NCBI GenBank assembly: GCA_022776305.1
Contig: JALFIB010000146.1
Coordinates: forward strand, 1-33,558
Source of the DNA: Lachnospiraceae bacterium
Lineage (GTDB): Bacteria; Bacillota; Clostridia; Lachnospirales; Lachnospiraceae
Length of the DNA: 33,558 bases
Reading direction: 5' to 3'
Part shown: in pieces, positions 7,195-13,837 of the stretch
Layout: each line of letters begins with the position of its first letter
Position numbering within the stretch: position 1 is the first letter of the stretch
Translations under genes and position numbers: made by a program
Notes under the pieces: model-generated
Databases searched by the model: none
What the model was told of the DNA's origin: nothing
Seen by the model: only the letters and a program-made list of their open reading frames with translations

Positions 7195-7845
7195 ATGAAA
7201 ATGAAAAAATTATGTGCAATTGTATTGGCCACGGCGATGAGCTTTTCTATGTGTGCATTCGCAGAAGAAACAAATGATGCTTTGTTTACCTCAGAAGAAC
7301 AAGAAGCTATTGTTCAATCTGTAAAAGATTCTGTCACTGAAATGTATTTAGAAAAGTACGGAATAACACCTTCCGATTTCGAGTTATCCCAATATAATGT
7401 TGATGATATTGCAAATTATAATGACGGTAATTATTCCGGCGAAGATCCTTATAGTTGTACTTCTGTATGGCTAGAAGTTGATATGGCTATTACTTCTGGA
7501 GATACAAACTATTCCGTCCTCGAAGATTTGGATAAAGAAACAGCCGCAATGATTGGTATTTTTACGATAGAAAGTACACTCGACGAACAGCTGTCAACAA
7601 TGTTAGTAGGTTCTGATTTAGGATACTTGGACAACTCTGAAGAATCAAAAGATCTTCTGAAATCCGTTTATTTCGGTGTTGCTAGCTTTCTTAACAATCT
7701 AGACGAACAAAGACGTGCAGAAATCATTGTAAACTGCTATTATAATGCATATAAAGATAATCCTTTAACTGAAATCAACGGGAGAATGTATCCACAAGAA
7801 ACTATGTTCGATAAGATAATCACAGAAAATATTACTTTTGAATAA
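7195..7845 (+). CDS. Secreted protein of unknown function in a small island
   Basis: A 216-residue protein I do not recognise. It opens MKMKKLCAIVLATAMSFS, a clear Sec signal peptide, with probable cleavage after CAFA and before EE. The mature part is acidic and rich in Asp, Glu, Asn and Tyr. It has a single Cys (in YSCTSVW), no wall-anchor motif and no further membrane segment, so it should be released. The start at 7195 is set by GAAAGGAG nine bases upstream. The coding and flanking DNA is visibly richer in A and T than its neighbours, consistent with transfer. It converges with the Cro/C1-type gene at 7933, shares its operator and lies within the 24-bp direct repeats. A secreted effector, inhibitor or signal are all possible; nothing in the sequence decides. 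Confidence 0.8.
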   Translation: MKMKKLCAIVLATAMSFSMCAFAEETNDALFTSEEQEAIVQSVKDSVTEMYLEKYGITPSDFELSQYNVDDIANYNDGNYSGEDPYSCTSVWLEVDMAITSGDTNYSVLEDLDKETAAMIGIFTIESTLDEQLSTMLVGSDLGYLDNSEESKDLLKSVYFGVASFLNNLDEQRRAEIIVNCYYNAYKDNPLTEINGRMYPQETMFDKIITENITFE

Positions 7846-7898
7846 ATAATAGCCTACCAGAAATATCTAAAAAGAGACCAGCTGCATGATGTAATGAA

Positions 7899-7934
7899 AA
7901 AGGAGAAAAGCATATATAACTGCTTTTCTCCTTT
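7899..7934. terminator. Bidirectional terminator between the secreted-protein and regulator genes
   Basis: A 14-base-pair perfect stem (AAAGGAGAAAAGCA and its complement) with an eight-base loop. The right arm overlaps the stop codon of the regulator gene and is T-rich, so it can end transcripts from both sides. Confidence 0.75.
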
Positions 7935-8172
7935 AATCATCTTTAAACTTAACAATATCATTTGGTGTACAATCCAAAATCCGGCACAACTTTTCTACTG
8001 TTAATAATGTAATATTTTTTCTCTTCTTTAAGGAATCCAATGTTTTGTTATCTATTCCAGATTTTAAAAGCTGATACTGTGAAATATTTCGCTTATGCAT
8101 TGTATCCCACAGCGGGCTGTAATCAATAATTGTAACCACCACCTCTACTATAGTTACAATTATATTTCCCAT
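7933..8172 (-). CDS. Small Cro/C1-type (XRE, HTH_26-like) transcriptional regulator
   Basis: Up to 79 residues. The core from SPLWDTMHKRNISQYQLLK to CTPNDIVKFKDD is a complete five-helix Cro/C1 DNA-binding domain with nothing beyond it. The N-terminus is uncertain. ATG 8172 gives 15 extra hydrophobic residues and has a poor ribosome site. Relatives normally open with the equivalent of IDYSPLW, which here follows an AGAGGTGG site but has ATT (8130 or 8127) where ATG is expected; GTG 8142 or 8139 are other options. A TATAAT at 8159-8164 would start the transcript after ATG 8172, favouring the shorter forms. It probably binds the two matching operators and so represses itself and the secreted-protein gene, which is inference from site position. 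Confidence 0.82.
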   Translation of the reverse strand: MGNIIVTIVEVVVTIIDYSPLWDTMHKRNISQYQLLKSGIDNKTLDSLKKRKNITLLTVEKLCRILDCTPNDIVKFKDD

Positions 8173-8187
8173 TTTCCATTTTCAATA
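8159..8187 (-). promoter_or_regulatory. Probable promoter of the Cro/C1-type gene
   Basis: On the minus strand, TATTGA (8182-8187), a 17-base spacer and TATAAT (8159-8164). The -35 edge overlaps operator 2. Confidence 0.5.
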
Positions 8188-8207
8188 TTGTGTATATAGC
8201 CACAATA
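8186..8207. promoter_or_regulatory. Operator 2: TATTGTG-N8-CACAATA at the regulator promoter
   Basis: Same seven-base half-sites and eight-base spacing as operator 1 (7097-7118), here immediately upstream of and touching the -35 box of the regulator gene. Two matched sites flanking a two-gene unit that includes a DNA-binding protein point to autoregulation. Confidence 0.7.
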
Positions 8208-8239
8208 CTATTCTGATTAAAATGATTTAAATATATGAA

Positions 8240-8263
8240 ACAAAAAACCCGAAACTCCTTGAT
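8240..8263. repeat. Right copy of the 24-bp direct repeat, within the tRNA terminator
   Basis: Pairs with 6932-6955, one mismatch in 24. Together they enclose 1.3 kb containing only the secreted-protein and regulator genes. No integrase or transposase gene is present between them. Confidence 0.75.
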
Positions 8264-8280
8264 TTTCAAGGAATTTCAGG
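8242..8280 (-). terminator. Terminator of the tRNA-Val/tRNA-Met operon
   Basis: On the minus strand a 15-pair stem (CCTGAAATTCCTTGA with its partner, including G-U pairs) and an AAA loop, followed by TTTTTTG. It begins 12 bases after the end of tRNA-Met. Confidence 0.85.
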
Positions 8281-8291
8281 CTTCTGACAAG

Positions 8292-8365
8292 TAGCGGAAG
8301 GGAGATTCGAACTCTCGACACTACGGGTATGAACCGTATGCTCTAGCCAACTGAGCTATTCCGCC
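8292..8365 (-). tRNA. tRNA-Met (CAT anticodon)
   Basis: A 74-base cloverleaf with acceptor GGCGGAA/TTCCGCT, D stem GCTC/GAGC, and anticodon stem TACGG/CCGTA with loop TTCATAC giving anticodon CAT. The T arm has TTCGAAT. The form fits elongator Met and not the initiator or the lysidine Ile type. CCA is not encoded. Two oddities: position 1 pairs with 72 as G-U, and the T stem has an A-C mismatch at 50-64. Confidence 0.93.
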
Positions 8366-8379
8366 ATATTCAATTGGTA

Positions 8380-8452
8380 TGGGGCCTATAGGGCTCGAAC
8401 CTATGACCCTCTGCTTGTAAGGCAGATGCTCTCCCAGCTGAGCTAAGACCCC
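8380..8452 (-). tRNA. tRNA-Val (TAC anticodon)
   Basis: A 73-base cloverleaf: acceptor GGGGTCT/AGGCCCC with discriminator A, D stem GCTC/GAGC, anticodon loop CTTACAA giving TAC, and T loop TTCGAGC. CCA is not encoded. It is the first gene of a two-tRNA operon. Confidence 0.95.
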
Positions 8453-8486
8453 ATAGTCAGCGAGCTGTTTCTCAACTCGCTTTGCT

Positions 8487-8516
8487 ATTATAATACAAAA
8501 ACCGTTTAAAAGTCAA
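8487..8516 (-). promoter_or_regulatory. Promoter of the tRNA operon
   Basis: On the minus strand TTGACT (8511-8516), an 18-base spacer and TATAAT (8487-8492). A short AGCGAG/CTCGCT stem follows in the leader. Confidence 0.75.
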
Positions 8517-8577
8517 GTATTATTTTTTAATTTTTTAGATTTTTCGAAATTTTTATGAAATTATGTCAGAGTCAAAA

Positions 8578-8677
8578 GATGCCATACGGATTGTTTCGTG
8601 CTACGCGCTCCCACGTCTCCGCTCCGCTTCGGTCAGTGCTAAACGGATGTCCCCCGGACATCCAGCACCCTGGCATC
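8578..8677 (-). other. GC-rich structured element after the PAP2 gene, possible dispersed repeat or small RNA
   Basis: About 100 bases, far richer in GC than the flanks. On the minus strand it is closed by GATGCC and GGCATC, followed by TTTT. Inside it lies GTGCT, then a perfect GGATGTCC/GGACATCC hairpin (8645-8663), then AGCAC pairing back. It starts on the stop codon of the PAP2 gene. The fold could end transcription, act as a processing site, or be one copy of a family spread over the genome. No known RNA family is recognised. Confidence 0.45.
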
Positions 8678-9359
8678 ATGAAATTCTACGAACTTCTGCA
8701 TTTGCTTTCCTGCGTGCCAATGCTTCTTTCCACTCTACCTTGTAGATCAATCCGTGAAGAACGAAGCTCATCATAACGCCGCATACTACATCGATCACAG
8801 AATGCTGGTCCAGCATAACTGTGGACGCGCAGATTGAAACCATAATTACAAAATGGACAGCGATGGTAAGCTTACGGTGTTTTACATTCTCCAGACTGCA
8901 GATTGCCTGAAAGATCATCACTGTGTTCATTACATGGATGGACGGACAGACATTGGTCGGAGTGTCAATAGCCCGGAGCATGCTTACCATATTGTAAAGG
9001 AAGCCTGTCTCGTGCGGATTTGTAGCCAGACGGAGGTTCAATCCCGTCGGGAAAATATAATATATGATCAGGCAGATCGTAAGCCCTGAAAAAATCATGG
9101 TACAAAGCTTTGAATAATCCTGCCATCCTCGTCTTTTAAACCAGATAAATGATCCGGCTACGTACGGGAACCAGAAAACGTACGGTATAATAAAGATTTC
9201 ACAAAACGGAATCATTTCGTCTAATTTACAGTGGATTATATATTCCGGTTTTACAGTTACTTCCAGCCAATGGAAAACGCTCAAATAAAATACCAGATAG
9301 ATCATTGCCATCCCATAGGGATGTGCCTTACACCATTTTTTTATGCTCTCAATTTTCAT
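8676..9359 (-). CDS. PAP2-superfamily membrane phosphatase / phosphotransferase
   Basis: A 227-residue integral membrane protein with about six helices. It carries the PAP2 catalytic motifs CPSIH (residues 138-142) and, about 40 residues later, STVMLDQHSVID with His186 and Asp190 as the charge-relay pair. The first PAP2 motif (KxxxxxxRP) is not in classic form, as in the inositol-phosphorylceramide-synthase-like PAP2 branch. Likely substrates are membrane lipid phosphates or undecaprenyl pyrophosphate, with the active site facing outward; sequence does not choose. The start at ATG 9359 follows GGGGAG by seven bases. An ATG 15 bases earlier overlaps that site. It is monocistronic, with its own promoter at 9414-9442. 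Confidence 0.85.
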   Translation of the reverse strand: MKIESIKKWCKAHPYGMAMIYLVFYLSVFHWLEVTVKPEYIIHCKLDEMIPFCEIFIIPYVFWFPYVAGSFIWFKRRGWQDYSKLCTMIFSGLTICLIIYYIFPTGLNLRLATNPHETGFLYNMVSMLRAIDTPTNVCPSIHVMNTVMIFQAICSLENVKHRKLTIAVHFVIMVSICASTVMLDQHSVIDVVCGVMMSFVLHGLIYKVEWKEALARRKANAEVRRIS

Positions 9360-9413
9360 ACTGTATCTCCCCATTCAGTATACGCTTCTCTTACTATCAT
9401 TTTAACGGCTCTT

Positions 9414-9442
9414 ATCATAGCACTTTTTATTTTGGCGCGCAA
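9414..9442 (-). promoter_or_regulatory. Promoter of the PAP2 gene
   Basis: On the minus strand TTGCGC (9437-9442), a 17-base spacer and TATGAT (9414-9419). Confidence 0.55.
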
Positions 9443-9463
9443 TTGCACTTTTTTATAATCTTT

Positions 9464-10150
9464 TTAATCTTCTTGCTCCGGTTCTCTTACATAATGTCCA
9501 ATCAGCGGTGATTCAGAAGAATCGTAATCCTCTTCACTTGAAACTGTCACATCGATTGTGTCTTTGTCTAGGTTAAACACTACGTCGTGGTAATCATCCC
9601 CTTTGTAAACTGCCTGATATCCATTTAATGTGGCAGTACCTGAGATCCCTGCTTCTGTAAATACGAATGAAATAGTGTCTTCATCTAAGCGCGTGATCGT
9701 CACTGTCTCCTCATCGCCGACATAAGTACCTGCCCATTGATCATCGATTTCTGATTCACCTTCTGATGCAGGATCGGATGTATCATTTTCTGCTGCTGCC
9801 GCATCTTCATCCGGGATCACGTCGCCCACCGGGCCACCATCTTCTACCGGGCCGCCTTGGGCTGCAGTGCCATCCCCGGTTCCTGAACCGGTAGTACCTG
9901 CCTCTCCCCCGGATACTGTCCCGGGAGCTGATGTATCGCCATTTATGCCTTCCGGAAGGTCAAATGATTCTACTGCATCTGACTGGCTAACCTGAATACC
10001 GGATACGCTCTGGCTGCCGGACTGTGTATTTGATGTATTCTGGGAAGAAGGTGACTGTGTACTTACATTTTCGGAAGAAGTACATGCCGTCAGCACCAAC
10101 ATCCCCGTCACTGCGGCAGTCATCAATACTAACACTTTATGCTTCATCAT
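9464..10150 (-). CDS. Lipoprotein of unknown function with low-complexity linker
   Basis: A 228-residue protein with a lipoprotein signal ending in LTAC, so Cys23 is the lipidation site and the protein sits on the outer face of the membrane. After a Ser/Thr/Gln-rich stretch and a Gly/Asp/Glu-rich linker (to about residue 138), a compact C-terminal domain of about 85 residues starts at DQWAGTYVGDEETVTITR. It looks all-beta, with alternating Thr, Val and Ile, resembling small calycin-like or lipocalin-like surface domains. I do not recognise a named family. The start is ATG 10150 or the adjacent ATG 10147, both served by GGGGAG. It has its own promoter at 10205-10233. Confidence 0.82.
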   Translation of the reverse strand: MMKHKVLVLMTAAVTGMLVLTACTSSENVSTQSPSSQNTSNTQSGSQSVSGIQVSQSDAVESFDLPEGINGDTSAPGTVSGGEAGTTGSGTGDGTAAQGGPVEDGGPVGDVIPDEDAAAAENDTSDPASEGESEIDDQWAGTYVGDEETVTITRLDEDTISFVFTEAGISGTATLNGYQAVYKGDDYHDVVFNLDKDTIDVTVSSEEDYDSSESPLIGHYVREPEQED

Positions 10151-10204
10151 TTATACTCCCCTTTCATATCCCTCATTACATACTTTCCTTCTTTACGTTT
10201 GTCC

Positions 10205-10233
10205 ATTCTATCATGTTTTATTTCTATTGTCAT
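10205..10233 (-). promoter_or_regulatory. Promoter of the lipoprotein gene
   Basis: On the minus strand ATGACA (10228-10233), a 17-base spacer and TAGAAT (10205-10210). Confidence 0.55.
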
Positions 10234-10299
10234 GAACTTTCTTTTTTTTTAAGAAAAAGATATGTTTTACGTTATATTTTCCATATTTTATCGTTATTA

Positions 10300-10866
10300 C
10301 TATAAACATGGTATGTTTACTTTTCCGCAATGATACTGCCTGAACTTACGGCGTGCCAGTTCTTCATCTGGTGAGAAATGCAAGAGCAGCGTCCCCTCCT
10401 CCACCATCTCCCATGCATATATTCCAATATATGTAATGTAGCTGCTCCACCAATAATCAGCCAAATGCTCCACATACCCCTTTTCAAGGGGAACGTGATG
10501 AACCTTCCTACAATATACAGCCAGATCCTCCGCGGAATATAGTTCTTCTATATAAAAGGATAAAACAGGCACTTCAGCCTGCCAAAACCGGTTCCTGTTA
10601 GCATTGCTGTATTGGGTAAACTGCTCTGTTATCTTCTGTAAACCTAGAAGAAAATTTTGCTCCTCGTTTACCCCCATTAAAAAATATGCCTTGTCATCTG
10701 TAATACAGAACGCATAAATACACCATTTTTCTTGATCTTGTGTGGCAAGGACAATATCAAGCAGCTTCTTCTTATTTCTCTCATCAGCAAAAGTATAGCG
10801 GCTTCCTTGCAAGATATGATAATAGATTTTGTGAGGTAAGTTTTGAGATGTGTTTTGAGATAACAT
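10300..10866 (-). CDS. RAYT-like (Y1/TnpA_REP family) protein lacking the HUH motif
   Basis: A 188-residue protein that follows the REP-associated tyrosine transposase fold along its length. The N-terminal KIYYHILQGSRYTFADE matches the family iyHv..RG...i..d, and the C-terminal VYCRKVHHVPLEKGYVEHLADYWWSSY matches the yihrNPv.aglv....ywSSy block. At the catalytic HUH site, where relatives have NHVHL, it reads DKAYF (residues 58-62): both metal-binding His are gone. It should therefore be unable to cut DNA as a transposase, and may be a domesticated DNA-binding protein or a decaying copy. The reading frame is intact, with a plausible start at 10866. A 17-base palindrome (10303-10319) overlaps its stop codon. 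Confidence 0.75.
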   Translation of the reverse strand: MLSQNTSQNLPHKIYYHILQGSRYTFADERNKKKLLDIVLATQDQEKWCIYAFCITDDKAYFLMGVNEEQNFLLGLQKITEQFTQYSNANRNRFWQAEVPVLSFYIEELYSAEDLAVYCRKVHHVPLEKGYVEHLADYWWSSYITYIGIYAWEMVEEGTLLLHFSPDEELARRKFRQYHCGKVNIPCL

Positions 10867-11040
10867 ATAGATTGCCCCCCTTTTCTTTAGAACAGAACAG
10901 ATTCACCCCTTCATACTGCCCTTGTAGGAAGGATATTATCATTTTCTTATACATTTTTCAACATTATAAAACAATTTGTGTCATTTTATATTTTTGTGAA
11001 ATGGCTGTATTTTCGTTACACAAAAAAGCCCATTTTATCG

Positions 11041-11089
11041 GGTCACAAAAAAGGAATGCTACGAATTGTAGCATTCCTTTTTTGTGACC
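11041..11089. terminator. Long perfect stem-loop terminator downstream of the capA-like gene
   Basis: A 22-base-pair perfect inverted repeat (11041-11062 and 11068-11089) with loop GAATT; the core GGAATGCTAC pairs and is followed by T6. It can end capA transcripts and also works in the plus direction. The right arm merges into the 22-bp tandem repeat array. Confidence 0.8.
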
Positions 11090-11173
11090 TTCCCTCGTAT
11101 TTCGCTTATCTGGTCTTCCTATATTATTGACTTGGCCTTCAGATTTTATCGACCTGATTTCCGGTTTTTATTC
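11086..11173. repeat. Four 22-bp degenerate tandem repeats starting at the capA stop codon
   Basis: Units in perfect phase are 11152-11173 (includes the stop codon), 11130-11151, 11108-11129 and 11086-11107. The minus-strand consensus is about ATAAAATCNGAAGGCCAGGT. Identity between units is roughly 50 to 65 percent. Confidence 0.7.
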
Positions 11174-13837
11174 CAATCCGCTGGAAGCTGTGAATGTCTG
11201 TCCAAATGCACTGCTGTATTCATTTACACGTCCTACGATCCGGTCTGCCTCCGTCCCCTGAGCAGGCGTCGGCTGGTAATTATTGTATCCTGCAGTGGAT
11301 GAAATCGTACATGGGATAACCTCCACCTGACTGTCTGTAAGGACATTGTCTTTCGTTACTGTGAAAGTCTGGCGGAAAATCATGGTATCCATATCAGAAG
11401 GCGTACTGTTTCCTCCAAAGCAGAAATTGCCCAGACTGTACACGATATACTTTCCATTATAATTTTCAATTCCCTGAAGTACATGAGGATGATGTCCCAC
11501 CACAAGATCTGCTCCGCAGTCGACGGCCAGATGGGCTAATGCCTGCTGGGTCTCATCCGGCTGGGTAGCTTTTTCACTTCCCCAATGGAAGCCCACAATT
11601 ACTAGCTGGGCCCCCTGGGATTTTGCAGAAGAAATAGTCTCTTCCACCTGACTTTGTTTCCCCATTCCCTCATCTAAAACGTAGATTCCAATGAAAGCAG
11701 TTTTTATGCCATTGACCTCCCGGATCGCAATCTGGTCACCGGTGCAGTAATCAATTTTCGCTTCAGAAAGATACTTCTGCGTGTCAGAAAGGCTCTTGGC
11801 CCCATAATCACTGCTGTGGTTATTTGCCAGAGTTACCACTTCCACAGAGCCCAACTTTAAAATATCCGTGTAGGAAGGATCACCTTTAAAAGCATACTGT
11901 TTGATCTCGCGGGTGGTCTCGGTCGTAAAGGTTCCCTCCAGATTTGCAAAAGTAGCATCGTCATTCGCCAAAATATCTTTTACGTTCTGGAAGAAATAAG
12001 AGTGGCCGTTCATCATATCATAAGCATTAAAATCTGTAGTGGTGTTAAATGACTCGTCGCTTCCCAGCGTACAGTCTCCTATGGCGCTTACGGTCACAGT
12101 GCGCTGATTGCTCACTTCCACACTGCAGGAGACCTCATCAAGACCGTCGGCACTTACCTTCACCACCGTACTGCCCTCGCCCACTGCAGTCACTGCCCCG
12201 TTTCCGTCCACAGTAACCACATCTGTATTTCCGCTCTCAAACTTCAAATTGTTCAACAGTGCCCCCTCAGGGCTTTCATTCAACTGTATGTATCCCGTTT
12301 CATTTGGAAACAGGGAAATCTTTTCCTGCTCCAGAGCCAATTCTTCTGCCGGTTCCGTGGTAGTCTCGATCATCTTGCTTTTATTTCCTGCAGCGTCTTC
12401 TGCATAGAAATAATAGATCATGTTTTCTTCATATACAAAAGGCTCACTGTACTTTTCATAAGATGGCAATCCATTGTAAGCCCCTTCTTCCACAGCCGCA
12501 TACCAAATGCCCGTAACAGAGGATCTTGCGTCCGTAGCTGTCACCACAACCTGATCCTGCTGCCGTTCGATCTGGACAACCGGAGGCTGCGCATCGATCT
12601 TCGGGATTTCTATTACAGCTTTCAGCTCTTCATTTTCTGTCGTGGCAAAGGCCTCCAGCATATAATCAGAAACTTCTGCTGTAACCATCCCCATCTCATC
12701 CGGAATATATTCTTTGCCATTGATCGTCACTCTGGAGATTACTGCATTTTTAGCCCGGAACCGAAGCTCTATCTTCGCCTGGCTGCACCACTGCTGGGGC
12801 TCATTTTCCACTGTCACTGTAAGTCCCGGATCAGCTTCTACATGCTCCGCTTTCTTTTTATCAGAAATAGAAACAGAAACAGCACGGCCGATCAGAGTGA
12901 AAATCAGAATGATCAAAACGATTCCCGCACCGATCATGAATAATTCTTTCCGATGGATTCCCTTCTGCCTAAGCTTTTCCGGCAGGCCAGAAAAGAAATC
13001 CCTTATCCCTCCCATATCAAAATGGATCTGGGGAATTTTCTTTTTTTCTTTTTTCTTCTGGTTTTTTTCAGGGCTTTCCTGATCTTTCGCCAGCTCTTCC
13101 TCTTTTTCCGGCTCCGGATGAAGATCATCCCGGTCTAACAAACGGTCAATAAGGATCTCATCTTCTGATTTTTCCACAGCTGCAGGCTCTTCCGGATCTT
13201 TCTTTTCCCCCGATGTTTCAGGGTCCTTCGTATCTTCAGATGTTTTCAGTTCTTCGGCTGTTTCCGGGTCTCCTGATCCTTCTGGTTTTTCCGGTTTCTT
13301 GAGTTCTCCGGCTGTTTCCGGATCTCCTGATTCTTCTGGTGTTTCCGATTCCTTAAGTTCTCCGGATTCTTTCGCTGCTTCCTTTTCGCTCAGTTCTTCC
13401 GGCTTTGCCGCTCTTTTTTTGATCGTTTTCTTTTTCTTTGGCTCTTTCTCTTCTTCACTGTCAGGGTAATCTTCTTCATCACCAGATGATTTCTTTGTCA
13501 GGTTTTGAAAGAAAGAAGCTGTTTTCTGGACTCCCGCCCGGAAAGCGCCCAAAACCGGTTTCATATTGATTCCTTTTTGTCCGTCTGCCTTCAGGTTCTT
13601 TTCAAACTCATCATCAAAGCTGTCATCCCAAAAAGAATCTTCTTCCTGCTCTTCCTGAATAGATGATTGTTTTTTAATTTTTATATCTGCTTCCGGAATT
13701 GACTTCGGAGAGTCCGCCTCAGGCGCACTCTCCGCTTCTTTTCTTCTCAGCATTTCTTCCGGGTCTTCCCCGTTTTGAACTGCTTTTACGATCTCAAATA
13801 GTTCTTCGACACTGTCTGTCTTTATCTTTTTTCTCAT
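11168..13837 (-). CDS. CapA-family metallophosphatase, membrane-anchored, with Ig-like domains
   Basis: An 889-residue protein in four parts. A cytoplasmic acidic and Lys-rich low-complexity region (to about 295) includes 18-residue ESGDPETAGELKK-type repeats. One membrane helix lies near 300-322. Two or three extracellular beta domains follow (about 340-575; the last is Big2-like, with a VVTVDGNGAVTAVGEG motif). The CapA domain runs from about 580 to 875, with GDCTLG, NLEGTF, LANNHSSDYG, GFHWG, GHHPHVLQG and YSLGNF. CapA belongs to the calcineurin-like phosphoesterases and is linked to poly-gamma-glutamate assembly, but no capB or capC is nearby, so a wall or envelope role is more likely. 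The ATG overlaps the purL stop (TGATG), so it is translated with purL. Confidence 0.87.
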   Translation of the reverse strand: MRKKIKTDSVEELFEIVKAVQNGEDPEEMLRRKEAESAPEADSPKSIPEADIKIKKQSSIQEEQEEDSFWDDSFDDEFEKNLKADGQKGINMKPVLGAFRAGVQKTASFFQNLTKKSSGDEEDYPDSEEEKEPKKKKTIKKRAAKPEELSEKEAAKESGELKESETPEESGDPETAGELKKPEKPEGSGDPETAEELKTSEDTKDPETSGEKKDPEEPAAVEKSEDEILIDRLLDRDDLHPEPEKEEELAKDQESPEKNQKKKEKKKIPQIHFDMGGIRDFFSGLPEKLRQKGIHRKELFMIGAGIVLIILIFTLIGRAVSVSISDKKKAEHVEADPGLTVTVENEPQQWCSQAKIELRFRAKNAVISRVTINGKEYIPDEMGMVTAEVSDYMLEAFATTENEELKAVIEIPKIDAQPPVVQIERQQDQVVVTATDARSSVTGIWYAAVEEGAYNGLPSYEKYSEPFVYEENMIYYFYAEDAAGNKSKMIETTTEPAEELALEQEKISLFPNETGYIQLNESPEGALLNNLKFESGNTDVVTVDGNGAVTAVGEGSTVVKVSADGLDEVSCSVEVSNQRTVTVSAIGDCTLGSDESFNTTTDFNAYDMMNGHSYFFQNVKDILANDDATFANLEGTFTTETTREIKQYAFKGDPSYTDILKLGSVEVVTLANNHSSDYGAKSLSDTQKYLSEAKIDYCTGDQIAIREVNGIKTAFIGIYVLDEGMGKQSQVEETISSAKSQGAQLVIVGFHWGSEKATQPDETQQALAHLAVDCGADLVVGHHPHVLQGIENYNGKYIVYSLGNFCFGGNSTPSDMDTMIFRQTFTVTKDNVLTDSQVEVIPCTISSTAGYNNYQPTPAQGTEADRIVGRVNEYSSAFGQTFTASSGLE

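Noticed and set aside
8555-8776. Short plus-strand open frames in the GC-rich element after the PAP2 gene
   Set aside because: They derive from the folded element, have no ribosome site and overlap the PAP2 gene.
10300-10866. An active IS200/IS605 transposon
   Set aside because: The HUH motif is absent, there is no TnpB gene and no clear left and right end hairpins.
11086-11173. A possible CRISPR remnant in the 22-bp array
   Set aside because: The units directly abut one another without unique spacers and are degenerate.
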